Shown here piece after piece: positions 46,955-59,284 of a DNA stretch of 64,000 nucleotides (within the stretch, counting starts at the first letter, position 1; every line of letters begins with the position of its first letter). The notes under the pieces were generated by a model. The model was not told where the DNA came from, made no database searches, and saw only the letters and a list, made by a program, of their open reading frames with translations. The translations under genes were made by a program, and so were the position numbers. Source of the DNA: Gemmatirosa kalamazoonensis (GTDB lineage: Bacteria > Gemmatimonadota > Gemmatimonadetes > Gemmatimonadales > Gemmatimonadaceae); NCBI RefSeq assembly GCF_000522985.1, contig NZ_CP007128.1, positions 3,766,220-3,830,219 of the forward strand. The letters run 5' to 3'.

Positions 46955-48531
46955 GCGACCCCCGCCAGCTCGGCCGGTGCGAACCGCTCGGCATCGGCCA
47001 CGGGGCGACCCTTGAGGCCTAACGACTCGTAGGACATGTCGGCGAAGCTCGGGTGTCCCGCGGCGAGCGCGGCGAACGCGTCGCGCGCGGTGAAGTAGCC
47101 GCTGCCCTCGCCCATCGCGGCGAGCAGGTCGCCGAGCACGTACCACGCGGGACGCGCCAGCCCGGGGCCGGGCTTCGCCTGCGTGTAGCGCTGCACGCGG
47201 CCGCGCAGGTTCGTGAACGTGCCCTCCTCCTCGGCCATGTTCGTGATCGGCAGCACCACGTCGGCCGATGCCGCCCACGTCGGATGCGTCGTGCCGACGA
47301 CGATCACCGAGACGCCGGCGGGGACCGACGGGGGCTCGTGCGCGAGCTCCTCGTCGGCGACCACCAGCACGTCGCCTGCTCCGAGACCGGCGAGCGGATC
47401 GTCGCTCCGCTCGAAGCCGAGGATCTCGGCGCCGGTCACGTTCGCGGCGCGCTCGGGGCGGAGCGCGAGGTCCGGCACGCCGGGCAGCGGTACCTCGTCG
47501 CCGACGCGCACCGTGAAGCGGCCCACGCCGCTCGTGCGATCGATCACGCGCTTCAGCAGGTAGAGCGCCTCGTTGCTCAGCATCGGCGACGCGAGCACCA
47601 CCGCCCGCTTGCCGGCGAGCAGCGCCGCCGCGGCGCGGAGCGCGTGCTCCCATTCCACCGGCACCAGCGTCCCGCCGGCGCGCGCGTACGGCAGCTCCAC
47701 GCGATCGCGGCGCTCGAGCCAGCGGTAGCCGAGCCGCCCCTCGTCGCAGAGGAAGAACTTGTTCACGTCGTCGTTCGACCGCGGACGCTGCCTGACGACC
47801 GTGCCCTCGCGCGTCTCGAGGATGCTGTTGCACCCCTGCGTGCAGTTCGGGCACACCGACGCCGCGCGGTCGAGCTCCCACGCGCGGGCCTTGTTCAGGA
47901 AGTCCTTCGACAGGAGCGCGCCGACGGGGCACAGCTCGATGACGTTGCCCGCCCACGGATTGGTCAGGTCGGCCTCGGCGTGCTTGCCGATCACCGCGCG
48001 GTCGCCGCGCTCGCTGACGTTCAGCACCGGCTCCTGCACCACGTTGTCCATGAAGCGAACGCACCGCGTGCAGAGGATGCAGCGGTTCGTGACGTACAGG
48101 ACGTCGCCGCCGAAGTCCTCCACCGGGTTGAAGCGCTTCGGCTCCAGGTAGCGCGAGTCCTTGCGCCCCTCCTGGAACGTGTAGTCCTGCAGCTCGCACT
48201 CGCCCGCCTGGTCGCAGATCGGGCAGTCGAGCGGGTGGTTGATGAGCAGGAACTCGAGCACGCCCTTGCGCGCGTCGAGCGCCTTCGGCGAGTGCACGTG
48301 CACGATCTGCCCCTCGCCCACCGCCGTCGCGCACGACGGGGCGAGCTTCGGCATCTTCTCCACTTCCACGAGGCACATCCGGCACACGCCGGCCACCGGC
48401 AGCCCCGGGTGGTAGCAGTAGTGCGGGATGAGGATGCCGGCGGTCTTCGCCGCCTCGAGGATGCTCGTGCCTTCGGGGACCGTGACCGGGCGGCCCTCGA
48501 TGGTGAGGTTGATCAGCTTCGGCTCGGCCAT
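46951..48531 (-). CDS. nuoG: NADH-quinone oxidoreductase subunit G (short form)
   Basis: NuoG carries a 2Fe-2S and 4Fe-4S clusters in the peripheral arm. The 526-residue protein has the ferredoxin-like start with HYCYHPGLPVAGVCRMCLVEV and its later Cys, the His-ligated HPLDCPICDQAGECELQDY, CILCTRC...ELCPVGAL, and the molybdopterin-like CPNCTQGCNS segment. Its C-terminal molybdopterin-fold domain is shortened: E. coli NuoG has about 900 residues. Similar short forms occur in other phyla. The 51-nt gap to nuoF contains a CGTTAGGC octamer. A TTA codon near 47017 is in another. Confidence 0.95.
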   Translation of the reverse strand: MAEPKLINLTIEGRPVTVPEGTSILEAAKTAGILIPHYCYHPGLPVAGVCRMCLVEVEKMPKLAPSCATAVGEGQIVHVHSPKALDARKGVLEFLLINHPLDCPICDQAGECELQDYTFQEGRKDSRYLEPKRFNPVEDFGGDVLYVTNRCILCTRCVRFMDNVVQEPVLNVSERGDRAVIGKHAEADLTNPWAGNVIELCPVGALLSKDFLNKARAWELDRAASVCPNCTQGCNSILETREGTVVRQRPRSNDDVNKFFLCDEGRLGYRWLERRDRVELPYARAGGTLVPVEWEHALRAAAALLAGKRAVVLASPMLSNEALYLLKRVIDRTSGVGRFTVRVGDEVPLPGVPDLALRPERAANVTGAEILGFERSDDPLAGLGAGDVLVVADEELAHEPPSVPAGVSVIVVGTTHPTWAASADVVLPITNMAEEEGTFTNLRGRVQRYTQAKPGPGLARPAWYVLGDLLAAMGEGSGYFTARDAFAALAAGHPSFADMSYESLGLKGRPVADAERFAPAELAGVA

Positions 48532-48582
48532 GTCGTTAGGCCATCAGGAAGGAGGGCGGTCGCACGCGCGTCGTCGCTCGAC

Positions 48583-49935
<1,353 letters not shown>

Positions 49936-49942
49936 GCCGCTC

Positions 49943-50512
49943 CTACTGGTGCGAGTCGAGGATCGCCGGGATCGTCTCCGGCGTCACGGACTCGAGGAAC
50001 TCCTCGTTGATCATCACCGGCGTCGCGAAGCCGCACGCGCCGAGGCACTCCACCTCGATCACCGTGTACTTGCCGTCGGGCGACATGACGCCGAGCTCCT
50101 TGCAGCCGGTCTTCTCGAGGAACGCGTTCACCACGTCCTCCGCGCCGCAGACGTTGCACGGCGTCGTCGTGCACACCTGCACGAAGTATTTCCCGACCGG
50201 GTGCTGGTGGTACATGGTGTAGAACGTCACCACGCCCTTCACGTACGCCGCCGTGAGGTCGAGCGCGTGGGCCACCTCGGCCATCGCCTCGTCGCTCACC
50301 CAGCCGCGCTCGCGCTGCACGATCCACAGCGCCGGCAGCAGCGCCGCCATCTTCGTCGGATAGCGCGTGAGCAGCTCGTCGAGCTCCGTGCGGGCGGCCG
50401 TGCCCTCCGTGAACACCGCGATGTACGGCGCGTGATCGAGGTGGCCGCCGGCCGAGTGGTCCGGCGACGCGAGGTCGCCGGTGATCCGTGGCGCGCTTGG
50501 TCCGTGGCTCAT
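49943..50512 (-). CDS. nuoE: NADH-quinone oxidoreductase subunit E
   Basis: NuoE carries the thioredoxin-like 2Fe-2S cluster N1a. The 189-residue protein has the ligand pairs CTTTPCNVCG and CLGACGFATPVMIN and the helical PTKMAALLPALWIVQRERGWVSDEAM front part. An N-terminal stretch of about 35 residues, His- and Gly-rich, precedes the usual start. It overlaps nuoD by ATGA. Confidence 0.96.
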   Translation of the reverse strand: MSHGPSAPRITGDLASPDHSAGGHLDHAPYIAVFTEGTAARTELDELLTRYPTKMAALLPALWIVQRERGWVSDEAMAEVAHALDLTAAYVKGVVTFYTMYHQHPVGKYFVQVCTTTPCNVCGAEDVVNAFLEKTGCKELGVMSPDGKYTVIEVECLGACGFATPVMINEEFLESVTPETIPAILDSHQ

Positions 50513-51819
50513 CGATCGATCTCACCCATCACGATGTCGATGCTCGCGTTGATCGCGATGACGTCGCTCAGCAGATGGCCCTCCACCATGCGCGGGATGG
50601 CCGAGAGGTTCACGAACGCCGGCGGCCGGATGCGCCACCGCACCGGCTTCGACGTCCCGTCCGACACGAGATAGTAGCCCTTCTCTCCCTTCGGGCTCTC
50701 CACCGCGACGTAGCACTCGCCGACCGGCGGGCGCGGTCCCTCCATCACGACCTTGAAGTGATGGATCATGCTCTCCATCTCGCTCGTCGCCTTGTGCTTC
50801 GGCGGCAGGATCACGCGCGGGTCGTCGACGTTCACCGGGCCCTCGGGCAGTCGGTCGAGCGCCTGGCGCAGGATGCGCACGCTCTGCCGCATCTCCTCGA
50901 GCCGCACGAGGTAGCGGTCGTACACGTCGCCGTGCGTGCCCACCGGGACGTCGAAGTCGTACGTCTCGTAGTCGAGGTACGGGAAGTCCTTGCGCACGTC
51001 GTAGGCGACGCCGGATGCGCGCACCATCGGGCCGGAGAGCCCGTAGTTGATCGCCTCCTCCGCCGTCAACGCGCCGAGTCCCACCGTGCGGCCGACCCAG
51101 ATCGCGTTCTTCGTGAACATGCGGTCGGCCTCGTCGAGCGTCTTCGGGAACGTGCGCACGAACTCGTCGCACTGCTCCCACCAGCCGTTCGGGATGTCGG
51201 CGCCCATGCCGCCGACGCGCGTGAGCGTGGTCGTGAGCCGCGCGCCGATCCACGCCTCCATGAGGTTGTAGATCCGCTCGCGCTCCTGGAACAGCCACAG
51301 GAACGGCGAGAACGCGCCGATGTCGATGCCCGTGGTGCCCATCCACACGAGGTGTGACATGATGCGCGACAGCTCCATCGCGATCACGCGAAGCACCTTG
51401 CACCGCTCGGTGATCTCGATGCCGAACAGCCGCTCCGCGCCCAACGCGAACGCGCAGTTGTTCCCCGGCGAGTTGAGATAGTCCTCGCGGTCGGTCCAGG
51501 GGATGATCTGATTGTACTGGCGGTACTCGCCGATCTTCTCGAAGCCGCAGTGCAGGTAGCCGATGTGCGGGATGCACCGCACCACCGTCTCGCCGTCGAG
51601 CTCCAGCACGAGCCGCAGCACGCCGTGGGTCGCCGGGTGCTGCGGGCCGATGTTGATCAGCATGTGCTCGGACGCCATGTCCGGGTCCTCGTCGGCGCGC
51701 GGCGGCAGCGTGAGCACGTTGCCGCCGTCGTCCGCCGTGAGCGGGCTGCGCTGCGGCCGCCCGTCCCGGCCCACGCCGCTCGTCCCGAGCGCGACCTCCA
51801 CCGTTCGCTTGGTAGCCAT
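50509..51819 (-). CDS. nuoD: NADH-quinone oxidoreductase subunit D
   Basis: NuoD is the 49-kDa subunit at the quinone-reduction site, related to hydrogenase large subunits. The 436-residue protein has NIGPQHPATHGVLRLVLELDGE with the quinone-contacting His, GYLHCGFEKIGE, DREDYLNSPGNN and SVNVDDPR-type VNVDDPRVILPPK, ending CYVAVESPKGEKGYYLVSDG...SDVIAINASIDIVMGEIDR. About 45 extra residues precede the family start. It follows nuoC by 7 nt as a separate gene (no C-D fusion). Confidence 0.97.
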   Translation of the reverse strand: MATKRTVEVALGTSGVGRDGRPQRSPLTADDGGNVLTLPPRADEDPDMASEHMLINIGPQHPATHGVLRLVLELDGETVVRCIPHIGYLHCGFEKIGEYRQYNQIIPWTDREDYLNSPGNNCAFALGAERLFGIEITERCKVLRVIAMELSRIMSHLVWMGTTGIDIGAFSPFLWLFQERERIYNLMEAWIGARLTTTLTRVGGMGADIPNGWWEQCDEFVRTFPKTLDEADRMFTKNAIWVGRTVGLGALTAEEAINYGLSGPMVRASGVAYDVRKDFPYLDYETYDFDVPVGTHGDVYDRYLVRLEEMRQSVRILRQALDRLPEGPVNVDDPRVILPPKHKATSEMESMIHHFKVVMEGPRPPVGECYVAVESPKGEKGYYLVSDGTSKPVRWRIRPPAFVNLSAIPRMVEGHLLSDVIAINASIDIVMGEIDR

Positions 51820-51826
51820 GCGCGTC

Positions 51827-52519
51827 TTATTCGCCCGTGCGCTCGCCGCTGCCCAGCCGGCGCCGCATGTCCTCGGGGAGCTCGCTGAACGCCTCGGCGA
51901 TGGAGATCTCCTCCATCGAGTACCGCGCCTCCGGGTTCTGTGCGAGCGTCTGCCGGAGCTGCTCGGCCCGACTGAAGCGGCCGCGCAGCGGGAAGTCCTT
52001 TCGCAGCGGGAAGCCCTCGCGGTAGTTCTCCCACATGAGGATCCGCCGCAGGTCGGGATGCCCGTCGAACGTGATGCCGAACATGTCGAAGCACTCGCGC
52101 TCGAGCCAGTCGGCGCTCTTGTAGATCGGCCACACGCTCGGCACCTGCAGCGGCGCGGTCTTCGACAGCAGCGCCTTGAGCCGCAGGAAGCGGCGATACG
52201 GCAGCGAGCGGAGGTGCCACACCACCTCGATCGGCTGCTCCGTGTCGCGGAACTCCACCGCGGTCACGTCCGAGAGATAGTCGTAGCGCTGCGACGCGTC
52301 GTCGTGGAGCCAGCGCACGATCTCCTGCACGCGCGCGGTCTCGACGACCACGGTCGTCTCGCCCCAGATCACGTCGACGCGCTGCACGGCACCGGGGAAC
52401 TGGGCCTGCAGCGCGGCGGCGCTGGGATTCGGCTCGCCCCCCCGATGGGGGACGGCTCGCGGCGTTCGCGGCGTCTCGGCGGGCGCCGCGCTGCCGGCGA
52501 AGTAGACGTTCGCGCTCAC
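51827..52519 (-). CDS. nuoC: NADH-quinone oxidoreductase subunit C
   Basis: NuoC is the 30-kDa peripheral-arm subunit. The 230-residue protein has the C-terminal signature [43 protein letters not shown], which is diagnostic, after a [12 protein letters not shown] region. The start is a GTG (52519) that overlaps the nuoB stop as GTGA. The first ~30 residues are an Ala/Pro-rich tail. Confidence 0.96.
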   Translation of the reverse strand: MSANVYFAGSAAPAETPRTPRAVPHRGGEPNPSAAALQAQFPGAVQRVDVIWGETTVVVETARVQEIVRWLHDDASQRYDYLSDVTAVEFRDTEQPIEVVWHLRSLPYRRFLRLKALLSKTAPLQVPSVWPIYKSADWLERECFDMFGITFDGHPDLRRILMWENYREGFPLRKDFPLRGRFSRAEQLRQTLAQNPEARYSMEEISIAEAFSELPEDMRRRLGSGERTGE

Positions 52520-53163
52520 AGCCCCGACCGCGTCTGGTGCACCGAGTTGCCGAACGGCTCCGACAGCTCGTCGATCGCCGACGGTGGGATGTAGAGATGG
52601 CTCGACGGATCGGGCACGATCTCGTGCCGCAGCGATTTGTCGGCCATGCGCTCGTTCATGACCTTCTTCTGCAGCATGAGAATCCCGTACAGCAGCCCCT
52701 CGGGGCGCGGCGGGCAGCCGGGCACGTACACGTCGACGGGGATGATGTTGTCGATCCCCTGCACCACCGCGTAGTTGTCGAACATGCCGCCGGTCGACGC
52801 GCAGGCGCCCATCGAGATCACCCACTTCGGCTGCGGCATCTGCATGTAGATGCGGCGGATCACCGGCGCGAGCTTGAGCGGGACGCGCCCCGCGCACAGC
52901 AGCACGTCGGCCTGGCGCGGGCTCACGGCGAGCCGCTCCATGCCGAAGCGCGCGAGATCGAAGCGGCTCGCCGCGGTGGCCATGAACTCGATGGCGCAGC
53001 ACGCGGTGCCGAACGGCATCGGCCACAGCGAGTTCGCGCGGCCCCAGTTCACGAGCAGGTCGAGCCGCGACGTGACCCAGCTTTCGCCGCCGCCCTCACC
53101 ACCGGCGGGGTACGGGCGCGCGACCGGCAGCTCGGCGCCGTCAGGGCGCGAGATCAATCCCAT
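52516..53163 (-). CDS. nuoB: NADH-quinone oxidoreductase subunit B
   Basis: NuoB holds cluster N2, which gives electrons to quinone. The 215-residue protein has the tandem cysteines in [13 protein letters not shown], then [19 protein letters not shown] and [23 protein letters not shown], all four cluster ligands. Its ATG (53163) lies inside the end of nuoA (10-nt overlap), as often seen. Confidence 0.98.
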   Translation of the reverse strand: MGLISRPDGAELPVARPYPAGGEGGGESWVTSRLDLLVNWGRANSLWPMPFGTACCAIEFMATAASRFDLARFGMERLAVSPRQADVLLCAGRVPLKLAPVIRRIYMQMPQPKWVISMGACASTGGMFDNYAVVQGIDNIIPVDVYVPGCPPRPEGLLYGILMLQKKVMNERMADKSLRHEIVPDPSSHLYIPPSAIDELSEPFGNSVHQTRSGL

Positions 53164-53558
53164 TGCAGTGCGCCTCGCTTCCACACGTAGACGAAGCCGA
53201 CGACGAGAATCACCATGAACACGAGCATCTCGCCGAACCCGAACAGCGACACCTGCCCCGCCGGACAGCCCGCCGCGCCGAGCGGCACGGCGCACGAGAG
53301 CTGCCGGAACGCGACGCCCCACGGGATCATGAACACGGTCTCGATGTCGAAGATGATGAACAACATCGCGACCAGATAGAACTTCACCGAGAAGCGCTCG
53401 CGGGCGTCGCCGACGGGGGGCATGCCCGACTCGTACGGCTGCTGCTTCACGGGGTTGGGGCGCGCGCGGACGGTCAGCGCGGAGAGCCCGATGATGATCA
53501 CCGCGTTGAACGTGACGAACCCGAGGAGGAGGAGGACCGGCAGGTAGGTCCGTGCCAT
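53154..53558 (-). CDS. nuoA: NADH-quinone oxidoreductase subunit A
   Basis: NuoA is a three-helix subunit near the quinone site. The 134-residue protein has [49 protein letters not shown] with the conserved Glu/Asp residues. The loop after the second helix carries a small insertion with two Cys ([15 protein letters not shown]) not seen in most NuoA. It is the first gene of the nuo operon, with promoter and palindromes upstream. Confidence 0.97.
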   Translation of the reverse strand: MARTYLPVLLLLGFVTFNAVIIIGLSALTVRARPNPVKQQPYESGMPPVGDARERFSVKFYLVAMLFIIFDIETVFMIPWGVAFRQLSCAVPLGAAGCPAGQVSLFGFGEMLVFMVILVVGFVYVWKRGALQWD

Positions 53559-53595
53559 GTCAGCGGTTAGCGCCAGGGGGTCGGGCCGGCGGACT

Positions 53596-53613
53596 TCGTG
53601 AATTTTTTCACGA
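53596..53613. promoter_or_regulatory. Palindrome between the nuoA promoter and nuoA start
   Basis: TCGTGAA-TTTT-TTCACGA has perfect 7-bp arms around a four-T centre and lies between the -10 box and the nuoA ATG. It is AT-rich against a very GC-rich background, so it could be an operator for a dimeric regulator or a hairpin in the nuo leader. Which one cannot be told from the sequence. Confidence 0.5.
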
Positions 53614-53627
53614 GCGCCGACCGGGGA

Positions 53628-53656
53628 ACGTTAAACAACGGTCGGGTCGGATTCAA
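53628..53656 (-). promoter_or_regulatory. Promoter for the nuo operon
   Basis: On the minus strand TTGAAT (53656-53651) is followed after 17 nt by TAACGT (53633-53628). A second palindrome, GTCGGGT/ACCCGAC at 53641-53662, has arms on either side of the -35 box, so a regulator bound there would cover it. The 213-nt gap also holds whatever drives dcd; I see no good dcd promoter. Confidence 0.55.
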
Positions 53657-53771
53657 CCCGACACGGCCGAGCGCGACACGTGCGACGTGCGGTGCGAGCC
53701 CCGCATGAACGTTCGCATGCGCGTACATTCCGCGCCGTCCGTCTCACCGCTCCCCACCCCTCAAGGCTTCC

Positions 53772-54326
53772 ATGGCGATTCTCTCGGACCGCTGGATCAA
53801 GCGCATGGCCCTCGACCACGGCATGATCGAGCCGTTCGAGGACCGGCAGGTGCGTCACGGCGTCATCTCCTACGGCGTGAGCTCCTACGGCTACGACATG
53901 CGCGTCGCGCGCGAATTCCGGATCTTCACGAACGTCCTCAGCTCCATCGTCGACCCCAAGGCGTTCGACCCGAAGTCGTTCGTCGAGTTCGAGGGCGACG
54001 TCTGCATCGTGCCGCCGAACTCGTTCGCGCTCGCCCGGTCCGTGGAGTACTTCCGCATCCCGCGCAACGTCCTCACGGTCTGCGTCGGCAAGTCGACGTA
54101 CGCGCGCTGCGGCATCATCACGAACGTGACCCCGTTCGAGCCGGAGTGGGAGGGCTACGTCACGCTCGAGATCTCCAACACCACGCCGCTCCCGGCGAAG
54201 ATCTACGCGAACGAGGGGATCGCGCAGGTGCTGTTCTTCGAGGGGAACGAGCCGCCGGAGGTCTCGTACAAGGACAAGGCCGGCAAGTATCAGGGCCAGG
54301 TCGGCGTCACGTTGCCGAAGATCTGA
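53772..54326 (+). CDS. dcd: dCTP deaminase
   Basis: Dcd turns dCTP into dUTP for dTTP synthesis. The 184-residue protein starts [14 protein letters not shown] and has [15 protein letters not shown], the catalytic core [33 protein letters not shown] with the key Glu in the E-G-Y block, and the C-terminal [21 protein letters not shown]. Whether it is mono-functional or also a dUTPase cannot be stated. It is on the plus strand, divergent from nuoA and convergent with the small gene after sdhB, with a long palindrome between them. Confidence 0.95.
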   Translation: MAILSDRWIKRMALDHGMIEPFEDRQVRHGVISYGVSSYGYDMRVAREFRIFTNVLSSIVDPKAFDPKSFVEFEGDVCIVPPNSFALARSVEYFRIPRNVLTVCVGKSTYARCGIITNVTPFEPEWEGYVTLEISNTTPLPAKIYANEGIAQVLFFEGNEPPEVSYKDKAGKYQGQVGVTLPKI

Positions 54327-54344
54327 GGCGTCGCAGGCGGGAGA

Positions 54345-54426
54345 CGAGAACAAAATGGGGATCCGACGGCGATCGACAGGATCCCAGGATCCACGCGATC
54401 GCCGTCGGATCCCCATTTTGTTCTCG
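54345..54426. repeat. Perfect palindrome, 31-bp arms with 20-nt spacer, between dcd and the sdh side
   Basis: The arms at 54345-54375 and 54396-54426 are exact inverted copies, and similarity continues imperfectly for about 12 nt outside them. The spacer has two copies of CAGGATCC. It lies between convergent genes (dcd ends at 54326, the unknown gene at 54442), and each arm ends in an A/T-rich CAAAAT/ATTTTG stretch, so it can act as a two-way terminator. Its length and perfection also suggest a mobile palindromic repeat (REP/MITE-like) rather than a plain terminator. Confidence 0.9.
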
Positions 54427-54441
54427 CCTCCGATCTGCCCT

Positions 54442-54669
54442 CTAGTCGCTCCCCGTCCCGCGCCGCGGCGGCGGATCGTAGTCCGTGCGGTCGCGGTCGA
54501 CGAAGGGATCGGCGGCGGCCGGCGACCGCTCCGCCCGGTCGTCGGTTCCCTTGCCCACGGTGTACGTCGTGCCCTCGACGTCGTCCGCGTCTCCAACCGT
54601 CGGCGTGCCGTTGGGTGTGTCCGGCACCTCGTCGAAGCTCTCGCCCGGGCTGGTCGACTTCCGCAGCAT
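54442..54669 (-). CDS. Small acidic protein of unknown function
   Basis: I do not recognise this 75-residue protein. It is rich in Asp, Pro, Thr, Gly and Arg, with no hydrophobic stretch, so it is likely disordered. A GAGGGA three to eight nt before the ATG is a good ribosome site. It lies 57 nt after sdhB on the same strand and just before the long palindrome, so it may be the last gene of the sdh transcript. Its reality rests on the ribosome site and on amino-acid use; no family supports it. Confidence 0.5.
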   Translation of the reverse strand: MLRKSTSPGESFDEVPDTPNGTPTVGDADDVEGTTYTVGKGTDDRAERSPAAADPFVDRDRTDYDPPPRRGTGSD

Positions 54670-54726
54670 GGTTCCCTCGCTCGGATGGTGTGCGCCGAGG
54701 GAGGGTGCACCAAGCGGGCCAGTCGG

Positions 54727-55502
54727 TCAGCCCGCCCCGCCCGCGGTCGTCGCTTCTTCGCGCGCCATCACCGAGGCCTTGAGGTAGTCGCGGTTCATCC
54801 GCGAGATGACGTCGATGCTGATCGCCTTCGGGCACGCGTCCTGGCACTCGCCGAACAGCGTGCAGTGGCCGAAGCCCTCGATGTCCATCTGCTCCACCAT
54901 CGACAGCACGCGGCGGTAGCGCTCCGGCTGTCCCTGCGGCAGCATGCCGAGGTGCGCGATCTTGGCGCCGGTGAACAGCGACGCCGACGCGTTCGGGCAC
55001 GCGGCCACGCACGCCCCGCAGCCGATGCACGCCGCGGCGTCCATCGCGCGGTCCGACGCCTCCTTGCCGACCAGCACCGCGTTGCCGTCCGGCGCGCCGC
55101 CGGTGTAGGCCGAGATGTAGCCGCCGGACGCGATGATGCGGTCGAGGGCGCCCCGGTTCACGCAGAGATCCTTGATCACGGGGAACCCGCGCGCGCGCCA
55201 CGGCTCGATCCACAGCTCGTCGCCGTCTTTGAACGCGCGCATGTGGAGCTGACACGTCGCCGTCGCCTGCCACGGCCCGTGCGCCTGCCCGTTGATCATC
55301 ATGCCGCACGAGCCGCAGATCCCCTCGCGGCAGTCGTGGTCGAACGCGATCGGCTGCTCGCCGCGCGCGATGAGATCCTCGTTGACGACGTCCAGCATCT
55401 CCAGGAAGCTCATGTCCGGGCTCACGTTCGGCGCCTGGTACGTGACGAACTTCCCGTCGGTCTGCGCGCTGGCCTGACGCCAGACGTGGAGAGTCAGTTT
55501 CA

Positions 55503-55503
<1 letters not shown>
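54727..55503 (-). CDS. sdhB: Succinate dehydrogenase/fumarate reductase iron-sulfur subunit
   Basis: SdhB passes electrons from flavin to quinone through three clusters. The 258-residue protein has the 2Fe-2S ligands [33 protein letters not shown], then [15 protein letters not shown] and [16 protein letters not shown] for the 4Fe-4S and 3Fe-4S clusters. The start overlaps the sdhA stop (TAATG). The larger spacing and the C-terminal part are of the non-classical type that goes with a single cytochrome b558 subunit. Followed by a small unknown gene. Confidence 0.95.
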
Positions 55504-57419
<1,916 letters not shown>

Positions 57420-57423
57420 GAGG

Positions 57424-58191
57424 TCACCGCGGTGCGGCAGGCGCCGCGGAAGTTGGGGCATCGGCGGGCGCCTGCGCTGCCGGCGCGAGCACCGTCATCG
57501 CGCCGCCCGGGGCCGTGTCGCGCACGGCGCCGAAGAACACCGCGAGCGGCACGATCGTGAACCCGGCCCACACGATGAGCGCGACGACGAGCGCCGCCGT
57601 GCGGTGCAGCGGCACGCGCGACGGCTTCGCGGCGCCGAGCGTGCGGAACGAGCTCCAGAAGCCGTGATACAGGTGCAGCCCGAGGAACACCATCGACACC
57701 ACGTAGAACAGCGTCCACAGCGGGTTGCGGAAGGCCAGCAGCAGGTTGCGGTACACGTCCACGCCGCCTAACGGGTCGGTCTGGTCGTAGCCCGGGAACG
57801 CGCGGACGGTGAAGTGCAGGATGTGCAGGATGATGAACGCGAGGAGCAGGAACCCGCCCACCCGCATGGTGCGCGACGCGAGCGTCGAGACCTGCGGCTC
57901 GCGTCGGTGATACGCCTGCGGCCGAGAGGCGCGCGCCTGGGCCGTGAGCTGGGTCGCCGCCACGACGTGCAGCACGACCGCGGCGAGCAGTCCCGCCCGC
58001 ACCAGCCACAGCTCGGTGCCCACGGTGTGGTGCAGGAAGCGGCCGTACGCGTTGATCTTCTCCGCTCCCTCGAACACCTGCAGGTTGCCGATCATGTGGC
58101 CGAGGACGAAGGCCACGCCGATCAGCCCCGTCACCGCCATCACGATCTTCTTGCCGATCTGCGACCGCCAGAATCTGCCGACGATGTTCAT
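57424..58191 (-). CDS. sdhC: Succinate dehydrogenase cytochrome b558 subunit
   Basis: The 255-residue protein has five hydrophobic helices and the histidines expected to bind two hemes: GHMIGN (helix I), LHVVAA (helix II), HILHF (helix III) and [12 protein letters not shown] (helix IV). This is the type B membrane anchor that replaces the SdhC/SdhD pair and usually reacts with menaquinone. That matches the futalosine genes in the window. A 40-residue Ala/Pro tail ends it. It is the first sdh gene; a hairpin lies between it and mdh. Confidence 0.95.
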   Translation of the reverse strand: MNIVGRFWRSQIGKKIVMAVTGLIGVAFVLGHMIGNLQVFEGAEKINAYGRFLHHTVGTELWLVRAGLLAAVVLHVVAATQLTAQARASRPQAYHRREPQVSTLASRTMRVGGFLLLAFIILHILHFTVRAFPGYDQTDPLGGVDVYRNLLLAFRNPLWTLFYVVSMVFLGLHLYHGFWSSFRTLGAAKPSRVPLHRTAALVVALIVWAGFTIVPLAVFFGAVRDTAPGGAMTVLAPAAQAPADAPTSAAPAAPR

Positions 58192-58243
58192 GTCGCGTGT
58201 CTGATTGCCCGTTCTTCTTTCGTGAGACGAGCCACGAACGAGA

Positions 58244-58275
58244 CGCCGCCGGTGAGCCTGTCGCTCCCGGCGGCG
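58244..58275. other. Hairpin in the mdh-sdhC gap
   Basis: Arms CGCCGCCGG and CCGGCGGCG (58244-58252, 58267-58275) form a 9-bp stem, extended by a 4-bp inner stem (GAGC/GCTC) past a one-base bulge. It lies just past the mdh stop on the minus strand. No U-tract follows, so it may slow decay or attenuate rather than fully terminate. Confidence 0.6.
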
Positions 58276-58287
58276 CTCCGTCGCGGC

Positions 58288-59217
58288 TCAGAGGCTGATC
58301 GCGGCCATCGGCTCGCGAACCGCCTGCGCGCTCTTCTCGAGCGCTGCCCGCTCCGCGTCGGTGAGCTCCACCTCGATCACCTGCTGCAGCCCGCCCTTCC
58401 CGAGCTTGCACGGCACGCCGAGGTAGAGGTCCGACATCCCGTACTCGCCCTGCAGCCACGCCGCGCACGGCAGGATGCGGCGCTGGTCGAGCACGATCGC
58501 CTCCACCATCTGCACGGCGCCCGCCGACGGCGCGTAGTACGCGGAGCCGGTCTTCAGGTGCTTCACGATCTCCGCGCCGCCGTTGCGCGTGCGGTCGACG
58601 ATCGCGTCGAGCTTGTCCTTCGCGAGCAGCTGCGTGACCGGGATGCCGCTCACCGTCGTGTAGCTGATGAGCGGAACCATCGTGTCGCCGTGGCCGCCTA
58701 ACACCATCGCCTGGATGTCGCGCACCGACACGTCCATCGCCTCGGCCAGGAACGCGCGGTAGCGCGCGGTGTCCAGCACGCCGGCCATGCCGAGCACGCG
58801 CTCGCGCGGGAAGCCCGTCACCTGCTTCGCGACGTAACACATCACGTCGAGCGGGTTCGACACGACGATCACGATCGCGTTCGGCGACGAGCGCGCGATC
58901 TGCTCGCTCACCTGCTTCACGATGCCCGCGTTCGTGTTCAGCAGATCGTCGCGCGACATGCCCGGCTTGCGCGCGATGCCGGCCGTGATGACGACGACGT
59001 CGGAGCCGGCCGTCTCCTCGTAGCCGTTGGAGCCGATCACGCGCGCGTCGAAGCCCTCGATCGGCGCCGACTGCCACTGGTCGAGCCCCTTCCCCTGGGG
59101 AATGCCCTCGGCCACGTCGACCATCACGACGGTGCCGGCGAGCTCCTTCTCCGCGATACGCTGCGCGGTAGTCGCGCCGACGTTGCCGGCGCCGACCACC
59201 GTGATCTTGTTGACCAT
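58288..59217 (-). CDS. mdh: Malate dehydrogenase (LDH-like type)
   Basis: Mdh oxidises malate to oxaloacetate with NAD. The 309-residue protein has the nucleotide motif [18 protein letters not shown], the Asp that selects NAD in VMVDVAEG, the substrate Arg set in [32 protein letters not shown] with the catalytic Asp-His pair completed by [10 protein letters not shown]. The MSRDDLL loop (instead of the Gln-loop of lactate dehydrogenases) supports malate. It precedes sdhC, so consecutive TCA-cycle enzymes are neighbours. A TTA codon near 58696 is within a GCCTAAC heptamer. Confidence 0.96.
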   Translation of the reverse strand: MVNKITVVGAGNVGATTAQRIAEKELAGTVVMVDVAEGIPQGKGLDQWQSAPIEGFDARVIGSNGYEETAGSDVVVITAGIARKPGMSRDDLLNTNAGIVKQVSEQIARSSPNAIVIVVSNPLDVMCYVAKQVTGFPRERVLGMAGVLDTARYRAFLAEAMDVSVRDIQAMVLGGHGDTMVPLISYTTVSGIPVTQLLAKDKLDAIVDRTRNGGAEIVKHLKTGSAYYAPSAGAVQMVEAIVLDQRRILPCAAWLQGEYGMSDLYLGVPCKLGKGGLQQVIEVELTDAERAALEKSAQAVREPMAAISL

Positions 59218-59235
59218 GTGGTCCGCTTGGTGGAG

Positions 59236-59284
59236 TGAAGTGGGGACAGCCCCGTCAAGGTATTTTGACGGGGAGGTCACTTCA
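59236..59284. other. Nested hairpin between moaA and mdh
   Basis: An inner stem of 9 bp (CCCCGTCAA 59250-59258 with TTGACGGGG 59265-59273, 6-nt loop) sits inside an outer 7-bp pair (TGAAGTG 59236-59242 with CACTTCA 59278-59284) that includes the moaA stop codon. It can end the moa transcript or fold in the mdh leader. No U-run follows on the minus strand. Confidence 0.6.
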
